A stretch of 64,000 bases of DNA from Skeletonema tropicum (GCA_037178625.1 CM074127.1:1922001-1986000), one strand, 5' to 3'; counted from the first letter of the stretch, positions 42,642 through 53,278 are shown. Program-made: numbers and translations. The notes: a model not told the origin generated them from the letters alone.

Positions 42642-44608
42642 TTAATTGCAACTGAATGGTGCCCTCATCTGTTTGTCAACATTGATGGATCCTACTGCAC
42701 CGATTAAGCCAACAATCATGAACAAAGTCGAGGCGACTAGCAAAAGACATACCGCCGCCGAAGGGTAAAGACGCCGGTACAATATTGCTGGTAGGATCAA
42801 AGTCAGAGGGATGCTGGTGAGAGCACCACACAAAGAGACCAAATCCTGTTGAAAGATGACACAAGCACACATGTTCTGTTTGAGTGACATGAGTAGAAAT
42901 GCAAGGTTTGAATGCTAAAGAATAGGTCTTACCTTGAAGAATGGAATCGAGTTTGCTACCATATAGCAAGCAACTACTACAATTCCTGTTAATGTTGTCC
43001 ATCTAAATCGCGGTCCAAACGAACATCGACCTAACTTATGGCCGACTACTCTTTCTACGGATGAGCAAAATGCCTGCGAGTTGATCGCATATGAAACGGC
43101 CACATGAATCCATAGGAGAGCACCACCAACTCTACGTGGCATCCCAGCTGGGATTGCGTCGAATAAAAATGATGGAGGGTTAGGACCTGCCAAAATACAG
43201 ACTGTCACATAAGCCAGGCCAAAAAGTGAGAGACTGATAGAAAGTGATCCGGGCGCTGCCTGTTTTCGATCTTTCATTTCACTGTCAAGAAGACGGGTCA
43301 AAATGTTGTATTGTTAGTTGTACAAGGCACTTTTCAATAAAGGAACAATTACCGATAAAAGCGTCGATACTTACTGGCGAATGTTTAACAAGAGCTTTTG
43401 ACTGCCAACAGCAAATCCTACGACGAACGAAAACAAAAGGGTGAGGAACTTCTTGCAAGCATGTAAAGAAAACGAACCAGTCCAAGAATGGATATATCTC
43501 CTTGCTAGATGGTGCCAGCAAGAGTAGCAGCCACAGTAAGATAACAAAAGAGCTTACCGATCGAGGCAACAGCACTCATTTTTGCAAGAGTCCTTTGAAG
43601 GTCAGTAGAGTACACTGCTTCTTGAGCAGATGCAGCTGCTGCAGCTTCTTCGTCATCCTCACTATAATATGACCCACCACGAAGTGCATACAAGCATTGC
43701 ACTACAACAATGAATAGAGCTGCTAGACTGACTGCACTTATACTTCGCCCCAAATTCGCCATAGTTCTGATCTGACTCAGGCCAAACATTAGCAGGGATG
43801 CATATATACCAGCCGTTGGTAAACATATGTTGTCACCTGCCATTGCCTTGACGGAGTGAGACATCACTAGTGTATAGTTCGACAAGACCAAGAAGAGGTT
43901 GATGTAGTAAGTGGCAAGAACCATTTTGGTAAAGGAATGTTTGTAGGTGGTATGATGGTGATGCGCAGACGGCTGTCTTTGGTCTGTTGTATTGTCTAAT
44001 TCAAATGCATCGAGTGCAATTGCATCAGAGGCAGTTCTAAGGAGTGGTCTATCAAATAACATGGAAGTTAATCCAACAAAATCAAATGTTGCCGTGTCTG
44101 AGTGATGATGTTGTTGCTGTGTTTGTGCTTGTGCTTCCAAGTGACCTATTTCATTCACACTTGCGTATCCTCTTCTATTATTCTTCATCTTTTTGTTGTT
44201 CGCTTTATCAGTTTCTTTCATCTCTACTGTAGATAGGTTGTCATTGTTGTCGTCTATCATTATTTCATCATCATCATCATATTTGTTATATTCGTCTGAT
44301 GTCGCATTATGCCCCAGCATATTCTCCTCTACAAACAGAGCACTTTTGGATAAAATTGTCCCAGCATATAAATTAACGGGAAGATTCAGAAGGATGAATG
44401 CAAGCCCAAATGTCTGACCTAGTGTTTGAACATCTGCTGGCAGGGCAAGTATTCCTGTGCCCATGCAGTCGGCAGTGAGAAGCAGAGCTCCTGTGACAAG
44501 TGTGAGATCATTGGAAGATGGATCTTCGTAGCTAACTGATGATCCGGATGATGAGATGTCATCGCCCTCGTCTGCTGGATTAGTGGTGTCGTCTAGTGAT
44601 GACTGCAT
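42642..44608 (-). CDS. vacuolar-type amino acid transporter (AAAP family), four exons
   Basis: Splicing gives 577 residues: exon 1 44608-43558, exon 2 43504-43375, exon 3 43281-42933, exon 4 42845-42642. All three introns (53, 93 and 87 bp) are GT-AG and the reading phase is preserved at each join. The protein belongs to the amino acid/auxin permease group (Aa_trans, SLC32/36/38 and AVT). The first membrane segment reads TGALLLTADCMGTGILALPA, which matches the family's unwound helix 1 'GtGiLaLP'. About ten more hydrophobic segments follow. A long hydrophilic loop with His and Asn/Asp runs lies between segments 2 and 3 (about residues 90-215). It should exchange amino acids across the vacuole or plasma membrane. 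It is divergent from the IPMDH gene. Confidence 0.85.
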
Positions 44609-44977
44609 GGTGTTTAGAGTTGAAGGAGATGAGTTCTTTGATGCTACAATACACTAGAAGTGCATTTCCGTCATTTTGATGACCGATTTTCGATTTGGAT
44701 TTTTGTCCGGGGTCCGGGGTCCGGGGTCCGGGATCCGGGATCCACACCTACGTATGACGTACTAAATACCATTATTTACTGTCATGGTACTACTGTCTGG
44801 CTCAGGAGGTACTAGATAGGTCTCGCACTTCCACGCTGAGGATGACCGCAAAAAAAGTGCTTTTGTCTTTTGTTCCTTGCTTGACGCTCTTTGCTCTTTG
44901 ATTGCCCTCGCTACGCTACGACTTTATCGATACTATCAGCAGCCAAAGATCCAACAACCAACAAAACCCAATCAACA
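44609..44977. promoter_or_regulatory. divergent promoter region of the transporter and IPMDH genes
   Basis: This 369-bp region contains a 7-bp tandem repeat ('ccggggt' about four times, then 'ccgggat' twice) at about 44706-44741. Next to it is a TGACGT word at 44755-44760. TGACGT is the core bound by several diatom bZIP factors; function here is inference. Confidence 0.45.
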
Positions 44978-46310
44978 ATGAAGATCTCACCCGCCACACT
45001 CGCCGCATTGGCACTTGCCGCTGGAAGCACCCACGCCTTTGCTCCAGCTGCACCCACCACTCGCTCAACCTCCTCTCTCAATGCAGTCTCCAAAAAGGAT
45101 ACCTACCAAATCACCCTCCTTCCCGGTGATGGAATCGGTCCTGAAATCATGTCCGCCTGCAAAGAAGTCCTCGGCACCCTCACAAAGAAATGCGGCTTTG
45201 AACTTGAAATGACCGATGCTCTCATTGGAGGTGCTGCCATTGACGCCAAGAATGATCCCTTCCCGGATGAATCTCTCGAACAGTGCCGTAACAGTGATTC
45301 CGTGTTGTTGAGTTGCATCGGTGGATACAAGTGGGATTCCAATCCACGTGAATTGCGTCCTGAGACTGGATTGCTCAAGATGAGAAAGGAGATGGGGTTA
45401 TTTGCCAACTTGAGGCCTGCTAAGGTTTTGCCACAGTTGATTGATGCTAGTACGCTTAAGAAGGAGATTGTGGAGGGTGTTGATGTTATGTGTGTTAGAG
45501 AGTTGACTGGAGATGTTTACTTTGGCACTCCTAAGGGTATTGATGTTGTTGATGGTGAGCAAAAACTTCAAATGTTTTGTGATGTTTGTGGTTCTTTATC
45601 TGCTTTTTAATGATTGCTAATGCAAAACCTATAACACATGTCATGATTCATCGCTTACAGGAGAACGAGTTGGATACAACAACATGATTTACAGGGAAGG
45701 AGAAATTGAGCGTATCGCACGTGTTGCTGGTGATGTTGCCAGCAAACGTGGTGGAAAGCTCTGTAGTGTTGACAAAGCCAATGTCCTCGATGTCTCCCAG
45801 CTCTGGCGCGACGTTGTTACCGACATTATCACAAAGGAGTTTTCGGATGTCGAACTCTCACACATGTATGTGGACAATGCTGCCATGCAACTTATCCGAT
45901 GGCCTAAACAGTTCGATACCATCGTGACTGGAAACATTTTTGGAGATATTCTTAGTGACGAAGCGAGTATGTTGGTTGGATCTTTGGGTATGCTTCCCTC
46001 TGCTAGCATTGGAGAGAGTGGACCTGGAGTGTTTGAACCCTGTCACGGATCAGCTCCCGATATTGCTGGAGAAGACAAAGCAAATCCATTAGCATTGATT
46101 TTGTCTGCGGCAATGATGTTGAGGTACGATTTGGATAGGGCTGAGGAAGCTGATTTGTTGGAGCAAGCTGTTGAAGCAGTATTGGACGAAGGATTGAGGA
46201 CTGCTGACATTAAGCAGGAGGGTGATGGATGCAAACTTGTTGGTTGTATAGAGATGGGACAGGCTGTTGCTGCTCAGCTTGAAAAGATTGATGTGCCAGT
46301 GCAGGTGTAA
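44978..46310 (+). CDS. leuB: 3-isopropylmalate dehydrogenase, plastid-targeted
   Basis: Two exons (44978-45554 and 45661-46310) joined across a 106-bp GT-AG intron give 408 residues. The enzyme oxidises and decarboxylates 3-isopropylmalate with NAD in leucine biosynthesis. Motifs in order are [47 protein letters not shown], the catalytic/metal segment [35 protein letters not shown], and the NAD motif [19 protein letters not shown]. The N-terminus is a signal peptide ending THAFAPAAP, the diatom plastid-import motif. A frame upstream of 44978 has only TTG as start. It is divergent from an amino-acid transporter, which may or may not be meaningful. Confidence 0.95.
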
Positions 46311-46810
46311 TGAAGCTCATTGCATGCTAGGACTTATTGCCAAATAGTTACAAATTACTTATTGTGAGCTTTTGTCTTGCTTTTCCTTCTGTCATTCTGC
46401 TTCGATGACAAACTGTCTCAATTAAATGCAGATAACAATATTGAAACCTCAAGGGCTAAGCTTGTAGGAGTAATGCGCGTAGGATTCGATACCTTAATTT
46501 CCAATTTTGGTACTGAATCACGAAATTTTGATACCATATCGAGTCGTGCGAGTCATGTCATGACTGAATTCACAACCTATCTCTCAATGTCAATTTGTAT
46601 GCACTTGGCTGTCATGGTTGACTTTCCTCTGATGAATAAGACACATAATGTATGTCTATACACCCTCGATGAGGTAGGATTCAAGTTCCCTTTCGACTCT
46701 CTATGGAGACTAGGTACCCGCGGCATCCCCGTTTTTGATTTCTGTCATTGCTGGGCAGTGCACCATAAGTAGTAACCTATCACAAACAAAGGCAACAACG
46801 ATAAGCCAAT
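46311..46810. other. intergenic region
   Basis: An open frame of 131 codons on + (46377-46772) does not start with ATG and has no motif. I regard the 500 bp as 3' flank of IPMDH plus the promoter of the next gene. Confidence 0.45.
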
Positions 46811-47596
46811 ATGAACAGGTCAGCCTCTTATTCTTCCTTGGAAATGTCGCGACGATGGATCAAATCACGAAGGCAGCGCGCCTCTACTTCTTCTTCCTCT
46901 TTGCCTACCTCTGTAGTAAGGAACACTCGCAAGAGTTTCAAGAGCACGGCTCAAAGCCTTTTGTCTCGAATCATGTGCTCGTCTGATAAAAGCATGACAC
47001 CTAGACGCCTCTACGCGGACGAGGCCGAAACGCCAATTATCTACTGGGCGGATAGTTTCGCCAACAAAGCGAAGAAAACTGATAGGTTTGTGGACCCATT
47101 CGAGTTGAAGCCCGTAGAGGAGAACAATCTTGGAGCACCGTCATCTGTTTCTTTCGAGATTGTAGGAACAATCCACTGCATTAGACAGACATTAGATACT
47201 ATACCTGAGAATGAGCAGCAAAATCAAGCTAGTGTCGATCCCTTTGAAACAAAGACATACGCTGGGCAAAAGAACGGTTTTGAAGCATCTTCGTCTCCAA
47301 CATCTATTGTAGGGAGTTTCGATTACGCTTCTCCAGAAGTGGCTCCAATGAGACTCTTCCCTAGTAATGATGCGTTCAATAAGACTTGCAACGACGAGGA
47401 AGGTGACTTTGAGACGTTTCCATTTGAGGGTGTGAACTTTGAAGAGCATGACCTCGACATGAACATGAGTGGAGCAGCGACAGATATCGCAGACGACAAG
47501 TCGCTTGAAATGTGGGTAGATTCTGTCAGCACGATGAATGGGTTCATCAAAACAGAAGACTTTGAATGTCAAGACTGGGAGGATGATGCCGAATAG
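46811..47596 (+). CDS. hypothetical acidic protein
   Basis: This intact frame of 261 residues starts with an ATG and ends 92 bp before the convergent CLP1 gene. The first 60 residues are basic and Ser/Arg-rich (SRRWIKSRRQRAS). The rest is acidic and appears disordered, with two similar VDPFE words (FVDPFELKP and SVDPFETKT) and an acidic C-terminal tail. I recognise no domain, signal peptide or membrane segment. Codon pattern and placement in a tight gene row argue that it is real. Function is unknown. Confidence 0.55.
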   Translation: MNRSASYSSLEMSRRWIKSRRQRASTSSSSLPTSVVRNTRKSFKSTAQSLLSRIMCSSDKSMTPRRLYADEAETPIIYWADSFANKAKKTDRFVDPFELKPVEENNLGAPSSVSFEIVGTIHCIRQTLDTIPENEQQNQASVDPFETKTYAGQKNGFEASSSPTSIVGSFDYASPEVAPMRLFPSNDAFNKTCNDEEGDFETFPFEGVNFEEHDLDMNMSGAATDIADDKSLEMWVDSVSTMNGFIKTEDFECQDWEDDAE

Positions 47597-47688
47597 GTTT
47601 GTTTGTTAGGTTCAAATAGTAGATGTATTGCCGTGAGTACATGTTAATGATACGATATGTAGTAGCTATGAAATTAACGCTTTTAGGT

Positions 47689-49299
47689 TTACTCAACCCA
47701 CGTAATATTGTCACCAACTAGCAAGCTCGTACTGGGTAAACTACCTGCGCACGGTGATAATAGACTTAAAACTTCTTTGCTTGTGTCCACTTTCTCCACA
47801 GCAACAAATCCAGCAACGCCGGATAAGTACAAATCTCTGGCTCTGCCACTCTGTTGATACTTTTCTACGGCACTTGGATGACAGACAGCCAAAACAGCGT
47901 GCTGAAGCTTTGGTGTGATATCACTTGATGAAAGAGTGGTAAGTTGGATAGGATCAGTAGATTGTTTCGCAGATACGGGAAGCATCGATGCCGACAGAGA
48001 TATATTCGATAGCTGATGCAGTTGAACATCCGCAAATGGGACTTCTATGAGAGATGGGGTAAATCTATATTGGGTCGAAGAAGCAGATGTTGATGCAGTT
48101 GTTGGATCAGATGGTTTTGGAGGGATTGTATCTCCATAAAAATAACGTTTGATACATTGCGACCGCAACACACGTCGGAATGCTGCGTCTCTCGAAACGA
48201 CGCCTCCACTTCTGGGTAATTTGATCAGCTTGGGTTGTTTTGTCATCTTCACAACTTCTGTTGTTGCCGTGTCTTCGTTTTGCTGTTGTTGCTGCTGTGC
48301 TTGTTTCTTAAAGTGCGTCCCCAGCATGCTATACAATCGATCATGACCCAACACTATCACAACGTTGATTCGAAATGCATCAATGGCATGCAGTAGATAG
48401 GTATACCCCACATCCTCAATCAAACCCGACGCATTCACAATAATACCCGATGCTCGTGCATCGACATCTCCAGCAAGTCGGCCATCAATCGTCTTGCCCA
48501 TTTTGTCAAGTTGCGCCTTGTACAAATCGGGATGATCATTCAGATCCTGTGATCCATACCAAAGAACGAATGGCATCACTGCATTATTACTCCCCCCTCC
48601 ACCACCACTCATCATGAGTGATGCTGTTCCATTACTCTCGGCAGATATTCCATCCGCAGAAATTGGACACACCGCCATGGTTCCAGGCACACTCAACATA
48701 TTCTGTGATGCGTCCAAATCCACCAATAGTGGAGTTCTCCCCAGTTTCACCGCGTAGGAAGAGAGGACTCGCGCCAAACTCGATTTACCACAATCTGCCG
48801 GTCCGACAAGTAGTACACGTGGTCCTTCCACATCTGACTTATCATTGTCACCATCATTATTCTTAGTATGATCTGATAACATCCCCTGCTGAGGATTAGT
48901 AGCGGGCAACAAGGACGCCAGCGCCTCATCTCTCATGGCCTCTAATTGCGCATGTGTATTCACATAGGCGACATTGGCATCTGTCTCCTCGCTCACGTAC
49001 ACAATGTCCAATTTGTCCTCATCCGATATATCCAATGTACAGCCGTGCCATGTGAATATCGCCACCTTGGTTGCAGTGAGACGAATCGGACGTTCGGGGG
49101 GTATTTCGGCCCCGAATATTTCTGCAGAGCCTCCGTTGTTAGAGGAGGAGGAGGAGGATGAGGATGGGCCGCCTCCGCCTCCTCGGAGGGTCACTGTGCA
49201 GGTGATTCCGTAGGGGACCTCGATGCGGAGTTCGGATTCGGGTGGGAGGGTGTGCCGTGTGTGGTTGGGAGCTGGTGCGGGGAGGTTATTGGATGCCAT
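47689..49299 (-). CDS. CLP1: CLP1-like polyribonucleotide 5'-hydroxyl kinase / cleavage factor subunit
   Basis: The protein has 536 residues. CLP1 acts in mRNA 3'-end cleavage (with Pcf11) and, in animals, as an RNA 5'-kinase in tRNA splicing. The N-terminal beta domain carries ESELRIEVPYGITCTVTL, AEIFGAEIPPERPIRL and VAIFTWHGCTLDI. The P-loop is VLLVGPADCGKSSLARVLS, followed by TPLLVDLDASQNMLSVPGTM. The central and C-terminal regions contain INVVIVLGHDRLYS and an RYFYGD motif before the C-terminal domain. Low-complexity Gly/Ser and Gln insertions are present. It is divergent from the ABT1/ESF2 gene, whose start is 183 bp away. Confidence 0.9.
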   Translation of the reverse strand: MASNNLPAPAPNHTRHTLPPESELRIEVPYGITCTVTLRGGGGGPSSSSSSSSNNGGSAEIFGAEIPPERPIRLTATKVAIFTWHGCTLDISDEDKLDIVYVSEETDANVAYVNTHAQLEAMRDEALASLLPATNPQQGMLSDHTKNNDGDNDKSDVEGPRVLLVGPADCGKSSLARVLSSYAVKLGRTPLLVDLDASQNMLSVPGTMAVCPISADGISAESNGTASLMMSGGGGGSNNAVMPFVLWYGSQDLNDHPDLYKAQLDKMGKTIDGRLAGDVDARASGIIVNASGLIEDVGYTYLLHAIDAFRINVVIVLGHDRLYSMLGTHFKKQAQQQQQQNEDTATTEVVKMTKQPKLIKLPRSGGVVSRDAAFRRVLRSQCIKRYFYGDTIPPKPSDPTTASTSASSTQYRFTPSLIEVPFADVQLHQLSNISLSASMLPVSAKQSTDPIQLTTLSSSDITPKLQHAVLAVCHPSAVEKYQQSGRARDLYLSGVAGFVAVEKVDTSKEVLSLLSPCAGSLPSTSLLVGDNITWVE

Positions 49300-49482
49300 G
49301 ATGAAAAAGATTTTGAGATATGTTGCGGTGATCGAGTGATGGATCCCGCCATTTTCAAATCAACGCCGCCGCCATCCACCGTCCATTCCAAAATAATGTT
49401 CCGAAATCGAAGTCTTCAGTAGAAATCATAAGCGGTAGGTTTAGGTACTTACTACTTAGGCATTGCAATCGAACTAACCAAG
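49300..49482. promoter_or_regulatory. short divergent promoter between CLP1 and ABT1/ESF2 genes
   Basis: 183 bp separate two divergent ATGs of RNA-processing genes, so both promoters must overlap. A 'gatcccgccattttca' and 'aacgccgccgcc' stretch lies near the middle. No TATA-like sequence is seen. Confidence 0.4.
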
Positions 49483-50316
49483 ATGAAACGTAGACGTGAA
49501 GAAGAAGAAGAAGAAGAGTATGGCACCGATGGTGATGATGGATCAGTGGATGACGGTGCATCGGCATCGGCAGCAATCGACGCTTATGATGTCAACAGTG
49601 TGGAACAACAAGAAGAACATCCAACAGAAGATGTAGATATCAACGACGACAAACCAAAAGAAAAGAAGAAGAAGAAAGTACGCAAACTCAAATTATCTAC
49701 TACCGAAGACTTCAACGCTAAACTTCAAAAGCGAGGCATCGTCTACCTTTCACGTGTGCCTCCGAGGATGACACCTTCCAAAGTGAAGACGCTTCTATCT
49801 GATTTTGGGACGATCACTCGTGTGTATTTGGTAGAAGAAGACAAGACTGTTCGAAAGAAGCGTAGAAAGGCCGGAGGGTCTGGAGGAAAACGCTATACCG
49901 AAGGATGGGTGGAGTTTGAGTCAAAGAAGAGGGCGAAGGAGGCTGGGGAAGCGCTTAACATGAGTCGAATTACCAATCACAAAGGATCTGTACACTATGA
50001 TGATTTTTGGAATATCAAGTTCTTGAAGGGGTTCAAGTGGTCCCATCTGACAGAAAAGGTTGCCTATGAGAGGAGAGTTAGAGAGCAAAAGCTGCGAATC
50101 GAAATGATGGAGGTACGAAGGGAGAATGCATCTTATATTGCACAAGTGGAGGCGGGTAAGAAGTTGGATCATATCGAAGAGAGGCAGAGAAGAAGGCAAG
50201 AGAAGCAAGGTGGTGGTAACAACGATAATGCTGGACAAGAAACAAAGAGGCGGAAAATAAAGCAGAAGAAGCCTTTTGAAGGAGACAAAAAAGCGGGTGT
50301 ATCGTTGTTCATCTAA
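49483..50316 (+). CDS. ESF2: ABT1/ESF2-like 18S rRNA processing factor
   Basis: The protein has 277 residues. ESF2 (yeast) and ABT1 (animals) are SSU-processome proteins that help U3-dependent 18S maturation. An acidic, Lys-rich leader of about 80 residues precedes an RRM-like domain: [30 protein letters not shown], then [20 protein letters not shown]. The family signature of an interrupted [23 protein letters not shown], follows, and then a basic helix ([14 protein letters not shown]) and Lys-rich tail. Length fits the family. With KRI1 it makes two 40S-assembly factors within 12 kb. Confidence 0.88.
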   Translation: MKRRREEEEEEEYGTDGDDGSVDDGASASAAIDAYDVNSVEQQEEHPTEDVDINDDKPKEKKKKKVRKLKLSTTEDFNAKLQKRGIVYLSRVPPRMTPSKVKTLLSDFGTITRVYLVEEDKTVRKKRRKAGGSGGKRYTEGWVEFESKKRAKEAGEALNMSRITNHKGSVHYDDFWNIKFLKGFKWSHLTEKVAYERRVREQKLRIEMMEVRRENASYIAQVEAGKKLDHIEERQRRRQEKQGGGNNDNAGQETKRRKIKQKKPFEGDKKAGVSLFI

Positions 50317-50422
50317 ATACTAATCATGACATTGAAGCTTTTATTATAAATTCTATAATGATTTCATATGATTGCATCGCTGATATGTGAGAGTATCAAT
50401 GACTGTTTCAAACAGTGCACTT

Positions 50423-51139
50423 CTAAACTAGCGCTTCAGTTTCATTTTGTCGCTCTCTCTCAGTTCTCTTTGCACACTCTTGTTCATGTTGCAGACATTC
50501 ATTGTACGTCGGAAAGATTGCCTCACAGCAGACTTCGCACTGGTATGCATAGTCTTGTGGAATATTAGCAGCAGCAGCAGCAGCAGCAAGCTTAGGATTG
50601 GGCTCATCCTTTCTTGCAACATGTGGTGGTGAAAATGCTTCAATTACTTGGTGTGGTATCCTCTCTTTTGCTACATTTGTTTGTGCTTTTGCTGTACTAT
50701 TATGAAATGCCGGCTCCCTGTTTTGAATTTGGTTTTGTGGTGCAAAATCATCATTATCAACTTTGTCGTTGCAAGGAGGATTTGGATCTGCAAGCTGCCG
50801 CAGAGCTTCTTCCTTGGCTTTTTGATAGAGTTTCAAATCTTGTGCTGCCGCTGCAACAAACGGCGCCCTTCCTGTCTCATCTAATGCTTTCCATGCCGCC
50901 GCTATTTGTTTGCCCATATCTGAAAAATTGAGAGCACCATGAGATTTTCTATGTGCTCGTTTGCCTTTCTTAGTTGTTTGTGTATTGATAGTGACGCCCT
51001 CTCGGGCTAGGATTTTTTCCCTCTCGGCACGAAAGAAAAAGTTGTAAGCGCTGAGCGGACGCTTAGGTCCATTTTCAAGCTTGCGCTTGTATGGTCGCTT
51101 GCCTTTCTTTGCAATGGCGGTGGAAGATGTATTGGCCAT
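50423..51139 (-). CDS. HMG-box protein with C-terminal C2HC-type zinc finger
   Basis: The protein has 238 residues. An HMG box covers about residues 24-112: NGPKRPLSAYNFFFRAER at the start and the later MGKQIAAAWKALDETGRAPF helix. A basic insertion of about 20 residues (around 48-68) lies between helices 1 and 2. The middle part is Pro/Asn-rich with a poly-Ala stretch. Near the C-terminus, YQCEVCCEAIFPTYNECLQH followed by a Cys four residues later looks like a C2HC finger. A nuclear DNA-binding or chromatin role is expected. Stretched HMG boxes of this kind are, to my knowledge, common in diatoms. Confidence 0.8.
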   Translation of the reverse strand: MANTSSTAIAKKGKRPYKRKLENGPKRPLSAYNFFFRAEREKILAREGVTINTQTTKKGKRAHRKSHGALNFSDMGKQIAAAWKALDETGRAPFVAAAAQDLKLYQKAKEEALRQLADPNPPCNDKVDNDDFAPQNQIQNREPAFHNSTAKAQTNVAKERIPHQVIEAFSPPHVARKDEPNPKLAAAAAAANIPQDYAYQCEVCCEAIFPTYNECLQHEQECAKRTERERQNETEALV

Positions 51140-51326
51140 GATGCAGAACTTTGGTTGGTGGTCTCCGCAAGATTATTTACTATCGGCTATATCTCTTCCT
51201 ACTTCTTCACCATGAATCCATGCTACATGATTATTTTTGAAACGACTTTTTGAGGCATCACTTTGATTTTCGGGGGTCATTTAGCGGGCAACGGGCAGAT
51301 ATATAAATCTCTGGCCCCCTTGTGAC

Positions 51327-51334
51327 TGACGTCA
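51327..51334. promoter_or_regulatory. TGACGTCA palindrome (CRE / bZIP site) upstream of the HLIP-type gene
   Basis: A perfect TGACGTCA lies 149 bp before the start of the one-helix light-harvesting-like gene and 188 bp from the divergent HMG-box gene. TGACGT is the core recognised by aureochrome and CO2/cAMP-responsive bZIP factors described in diatoms. A TATA-like 'atatataaat' sits next to it at about 51299-51308. Regulation by light is inference. Confidence 0.5.
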
Positions 51335-51482
51335 TACATCCACCAACTTCGTGCTCGAAGAAGTCCAACCACCATGTCAAACTCCGGCTTCCCCTAACTC
51401 ACAACGTCTTACTAACTAAACACGGTGCTACTACTCCCGTAGTTATCATTATCTCCTCATAATACAAAAAAATATCACAACA

Positions 51483-51890
51483 ATGCTAAAGCAAATTATC
51501 GCAGTCCTATTAATTGGTGCCGCTCATGCGTTCGCCCCACCTACGTCACACTCAGTCAGATCAAGCAGTATCAGCCAGCAGCCAACACAACAATATAATA
51601 CAATCCCCACAACCTCCACAACAGCTCTCTCTGAACGTCAATGGAACTTCAACGAGGGACGTGGACCATGGGGCATGAAGAAGAATGCAGAAATTTGGAA
51701 TGGAAGAGTGGCACAGATGGCCTTTGTTGTGGTGCTATTGCAGGAGGCAATTACCGGCAAGGGTGTTATTGCTAGCATTCAGGATGGAGATATTGTTGGG
51801 TATGCATTTTTGGGGTTAGCTGGTGTATCGACTCTTGCTTTGACGGCTTGGTTGGCTATCAAGGGTGATGAGAACTCGATCAAGTTTTAA
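51483..51890 (+). CDS. high-light-inducible-type (LHC-like) plastid protein
   Basis: The protein has 135 residues. The N-terminus (signal peptide ending AAHAFAPP) is a diatom plastid presequence. The mature part has the conserved chlorophyll-binding helix of HLIP/SCP-type proteins, EIWNGRVAQMAFVVVLLQEA followed by ITGKG (residues 70-94), where Glu and the N-x-R pair bind pigment. A second hydrophobic segment (about 104-126) follows, which is more than the classical one-helix form. Such proteins protect photosystems under excess light or during assembly. Whether this is a true HLIP or another LHC-like branch needs alignment. Confidence 0.85.
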   Translation: MLKQIIAVLLIGAAHAFAPPTSHSVRSSSISQQPTQQYNTIPTTSTTALSERQWNFNEGRGPWGMKKNAEIWNGRVAQMAFVVVLLQEAITGKGVIASIQDGDIVGYAFLGLAGVSTLALTAWLAIKGDENSIKF

Positions 51891-52230
51891 GAATCTTTTG
51901 CTGGTCAATGACGGGTGATAAGAGATAAATGCAGCCCTTTACTGAGAGGTTCTGAGAACAAGTTGAGACATACCCATAAGCAGAATTGAAGCAAATCCTG
52001 TTTAGCAGCTACAACTCATGGCAGTACAGTAGTCATAAGGTTAAAAAAATGTCTATATTCTATGTTTACTTCTTGGTTCCCAAAAATATTGGCTGGTGTA
52101 GCAGCACACACAAACAAGGAACTACTGCTGCACAAGTGTATGAATTCAAAACTGCTCCTTTAAACCGATGAGGTGACGTCCACGCATTATATGAATACTG
52201 CCACTCCCGTGATGTCGACCTACGTCCTCC
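51891..52230. other. convergent intergenic region
   Basis: The 340 bp between two convergent stop codons contains no recognisable feature. A short frame here lacks motifs. Confidence 0.45.
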
Positions 52231-53212
52231 TCAAAGCTCCTCCTTTCCAGAACTTTTGCCGCTGATACCCAACAGCTTTTTGAGTCCCTTGAATACATTC
52301 GAAAACTTAGTCCCACCAATGCCAAACGATGGAAATGAAAAGTTATTGATATCTAATCCAAAAAACTTTTCCACACTGGACGTATGTCCGAATTGCACGC
52401 CATATTTTTCAGTCAAGTCGTTTCCCATGTAGAATACTTCCTTTTTAGAGAGCGGCACGTAATACATGCACATTCCTTGCTTCTGGCTGCAAGTTGAGAT
52501 CATGACAAATGATCCGGATCCTCCTTTCTCTTCGTAATACTTTTTCAGTGCAGGGAAAATCTTTGAAGGAAAAATACACCAAGTATATTGATACGCTTGA
52601 GCTACTCACAATAAAAGGGACAACCAATAGAGAATCGTGACAACTGTAACTCACCTTGTACTGCTGAATCAATGCAGACCATACACCACCAGTAGTAGGA
52701 TGCACCGCAACTGCAGCACTAACTTTCGGTAATTTGACCACTTCATACTTGACATTCTTAGGATAGTCCTTCGCGTCGAATTCTTCAGTCTTTGCATTAG
52801 CATCCAATAACTTCCTCTTCTTCTCTTTATCATTCGTAATGATCCCAGAAGCAAATCGCGTCTTACCCCCCGGGATGGATCCATCATTATCCAAAAATAC
52901 AGAGAACACTAAATCAGCCGAATCCGATGCAACCTCCCATCCTTTATCATCAATACGTTCAAATTCCAAATCTGTCTCGATTGACCTTTGCGCACCCGCC
53001 GCTGCTGCATAATCTCGTGTTAAGAATTTGTGTGTGAATTCACCGCCTGGGAATTCTCCCTTGTCGATTGACATTGGATGGAATAGCCCTGCTGTGATAC
53101 CGGCGTGGAGAAACATCACTCCCATTACGGTGCATATGACGAGATGTTGTTTCCGTTTGGCGGGCGAATCCCGAGGTTCGTTCATGGTGAGTTCATGGTA
53201 GTTAAACGACAT
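52231..53212 (-). CDS. TEX264-like membrane protein with GyrI-like domain, two exons
   Basis: Exons 53212-52655 and 52560-52231, joined over a 94-bp GT-AG intron in phase 0, give 295 residues. One membrane segment (about 23-45: VICTVMGVMFLHAGITAGLF) is followed by a domain resembling TEX264, an ER-phagy receptor of animals built from an N-terminal membrane anchor and a GyrI-like fold. Matching blocks are FLDNDGSIPGGKTRFASGII, YEVVKLPKVSAAVAVHPTTG, the post-intron IFPALKKYYEEKG, and MCMYYVPLSKKEVFYMG. The long disordered tail with an LC3-interacting motif seen in animals is not evident; the tail ends GKSSGKEEL. A role in ER turnover is therefore only a suggestion. Confidence 0.65.
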
Positions 53213-53246
53213 GGTGATGGTTGCTTTGTTGTTGCGTTGTTGTTGC

Positions 53247-53278
<32 letters not shown>

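Noticed and set aside
46377..46772. 131-codon + frame after the IPMDH gene
   Set aside because: It starts at a non-ATG codon and lacks any motif; most likely chance.
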